Below are positions 63,553 to 64,000 of a stretch of DNA of 64,000 nucleotides, in pieces (within the stretch, counting starts at the first letter, position 1; every line of letters begins with the position of its first letter). The notes below the pieces were generated by a model. It worked only from the letters and a program-made list of their open reading frames with translations, had not been told where the DNA came from and searched no databases. Position numbers and translations under genes: made by a program. The DNA comes from Arthrobacter sp. PGP41 (GTDB lineage Bacteria > Actinomycetota > Actinomycetes > Actinomycetales > Micrococcaceae), in contig NZ_CP026514.1 in the NCBI RefSeq assembly GCF_002953935.1, positions 4,206,238-4,270,237 of the forward strand, written 5' to 3'.

Positions 63553-64000
63553 GTTAGTTACTCCAGTGGATCAAAGGTGCGCCCACCCGATCAGTATGGG
63601 GAAGAACTGGCCGACGCTAAGTTTTGTATATGCACGCTTCCCCCGGCTGCTCAAGCGCACTGCGCCTAAGAGATTCAGATGGGGCCAAAAAGCGGACACA
63701 AAGGACTTCACAACGTTAGGGCAATCGGAACCCCTGAGTCAAACCGACGCACCCCCTGCCGGCTATCCCCAGCTGTGCCTAACCCGCCGTCCAGACCTGT
63801 GGATGAAGTGGCTCACAAGGCTGATTTCGGAACCACATCCATGTAATTATCCACAAGCTCCTTGCCAGCTATCTTCTAGGCTTTTCATCCCCTAGAGTGG
63901 CCCAGTAGCCGATTATCCACGTGCTGTGCATAACCCTGTGGATGAAGCTGAACCCATCCTGGTTCAAGACTCGCGGCTGCAGGCAATGCAGGCAAAGCAA
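63553..64000. other. oriC: rpmH-side origin spacer with DnaA boxes
   Basis: Gene-free run to the window end. DnaA boxes: TTATCCACA at 63847-63855 (exact), and near matches at 63798-63806 and 63937-63945 (TCATCCACA on the minus strand) and 63913-63921 (TTATCCACG). In actinobacteria dnaA lies next to rpmH, so this is part of the origin region and contains the rpmH and dnaA promoters. The window ends before any dnaA start is visible. Confidence 0.7.

Overview
The window is high-GC actinobacterial chromosome close to the replication origin, most like Arthrobacter/Pseudarthrobacter (Micrococcaceae). This rests on protein style, frequent GTG and TTG starts, and the origin-side gene order rpmH-rnpA-yidD-yidC-jag-rsmG-parA-parB...trxA-trxB-murJ-NUDIX-cca. 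The right end (63.55-64.0 kb) is the rpmH-side origin spacer and carries DnaA boxes; dnaA itself would lie just beyond it. The genus is an inference; the origin-proximal position is well supported.

Layout. 0-6.4 kb: the rpsF-ssb-rpsR-rplI ribosomal/SSB operon and, separated by four small accessory genes, dnaB. The spacer upstream of dnaB holds a cluster of DnaA-box-like sites. 6.7-20.6 kb: an accessory surface-polysaccharide island. Its minus-strand genes are tightly coupled, mostly by ATGA or GTGA overlaps: three family-2 glycosyltransferases, a flippase, a GT-C-like polytopic protein, two tiny membrane proteins, an HPr-kinase-like P-loop protein, a phosphoesterase and a 1383-residue secreted protein with near-identical 783-bp internal tandem repeats. 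20.8-29.5 kb: housekeeping and transport genes (M18 aminopeptidase, ABC-2 exporter, PAP2/lipid kinase fusion, DeoR-MFS pair, ABC-F protein). 29.5-39.5 kb: a catabolic locus (amidase, N-carbamoyl hydrolase, MHS transporter, LysR and PucR regulators, CoA-acylating semialdehyde dehydrogenase, class III aminotransferase), which fits N-carbamoyl-beta-amino acid or beta-alanine breakdown. 39.5-45.1 kb: a lipoprotein penicillin-binding protein, an FAD oxidoreductase, a GT87-type mannosyltransferase and two unannotated small ORFs with very strong Shine-Dalgarno sequences. 45.2-53.6 kb: phosphatase, cca, NUDIX, murJ, a pseudokinase-like MurJ partner, trxB (with a SigR/SigH-type promoter) and trxA.

53.63-57.84 kb: a gene-free stretch of about 4.2 kb between trxA and parB. 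It carries seven parS sites and a separate cluster of DnaA boxes; an eighth parS lies inside the parA coding sequence. I regard this compact centromere plus DnaA-binding region, with no coding capacity in a genome that is otherwise densely coding, as the most unusual structure in the window. The polysaccharide island is the second. The window contains no rRNA, no insertion sequence and no CRISPR array, and I recognised no tRNA gene.
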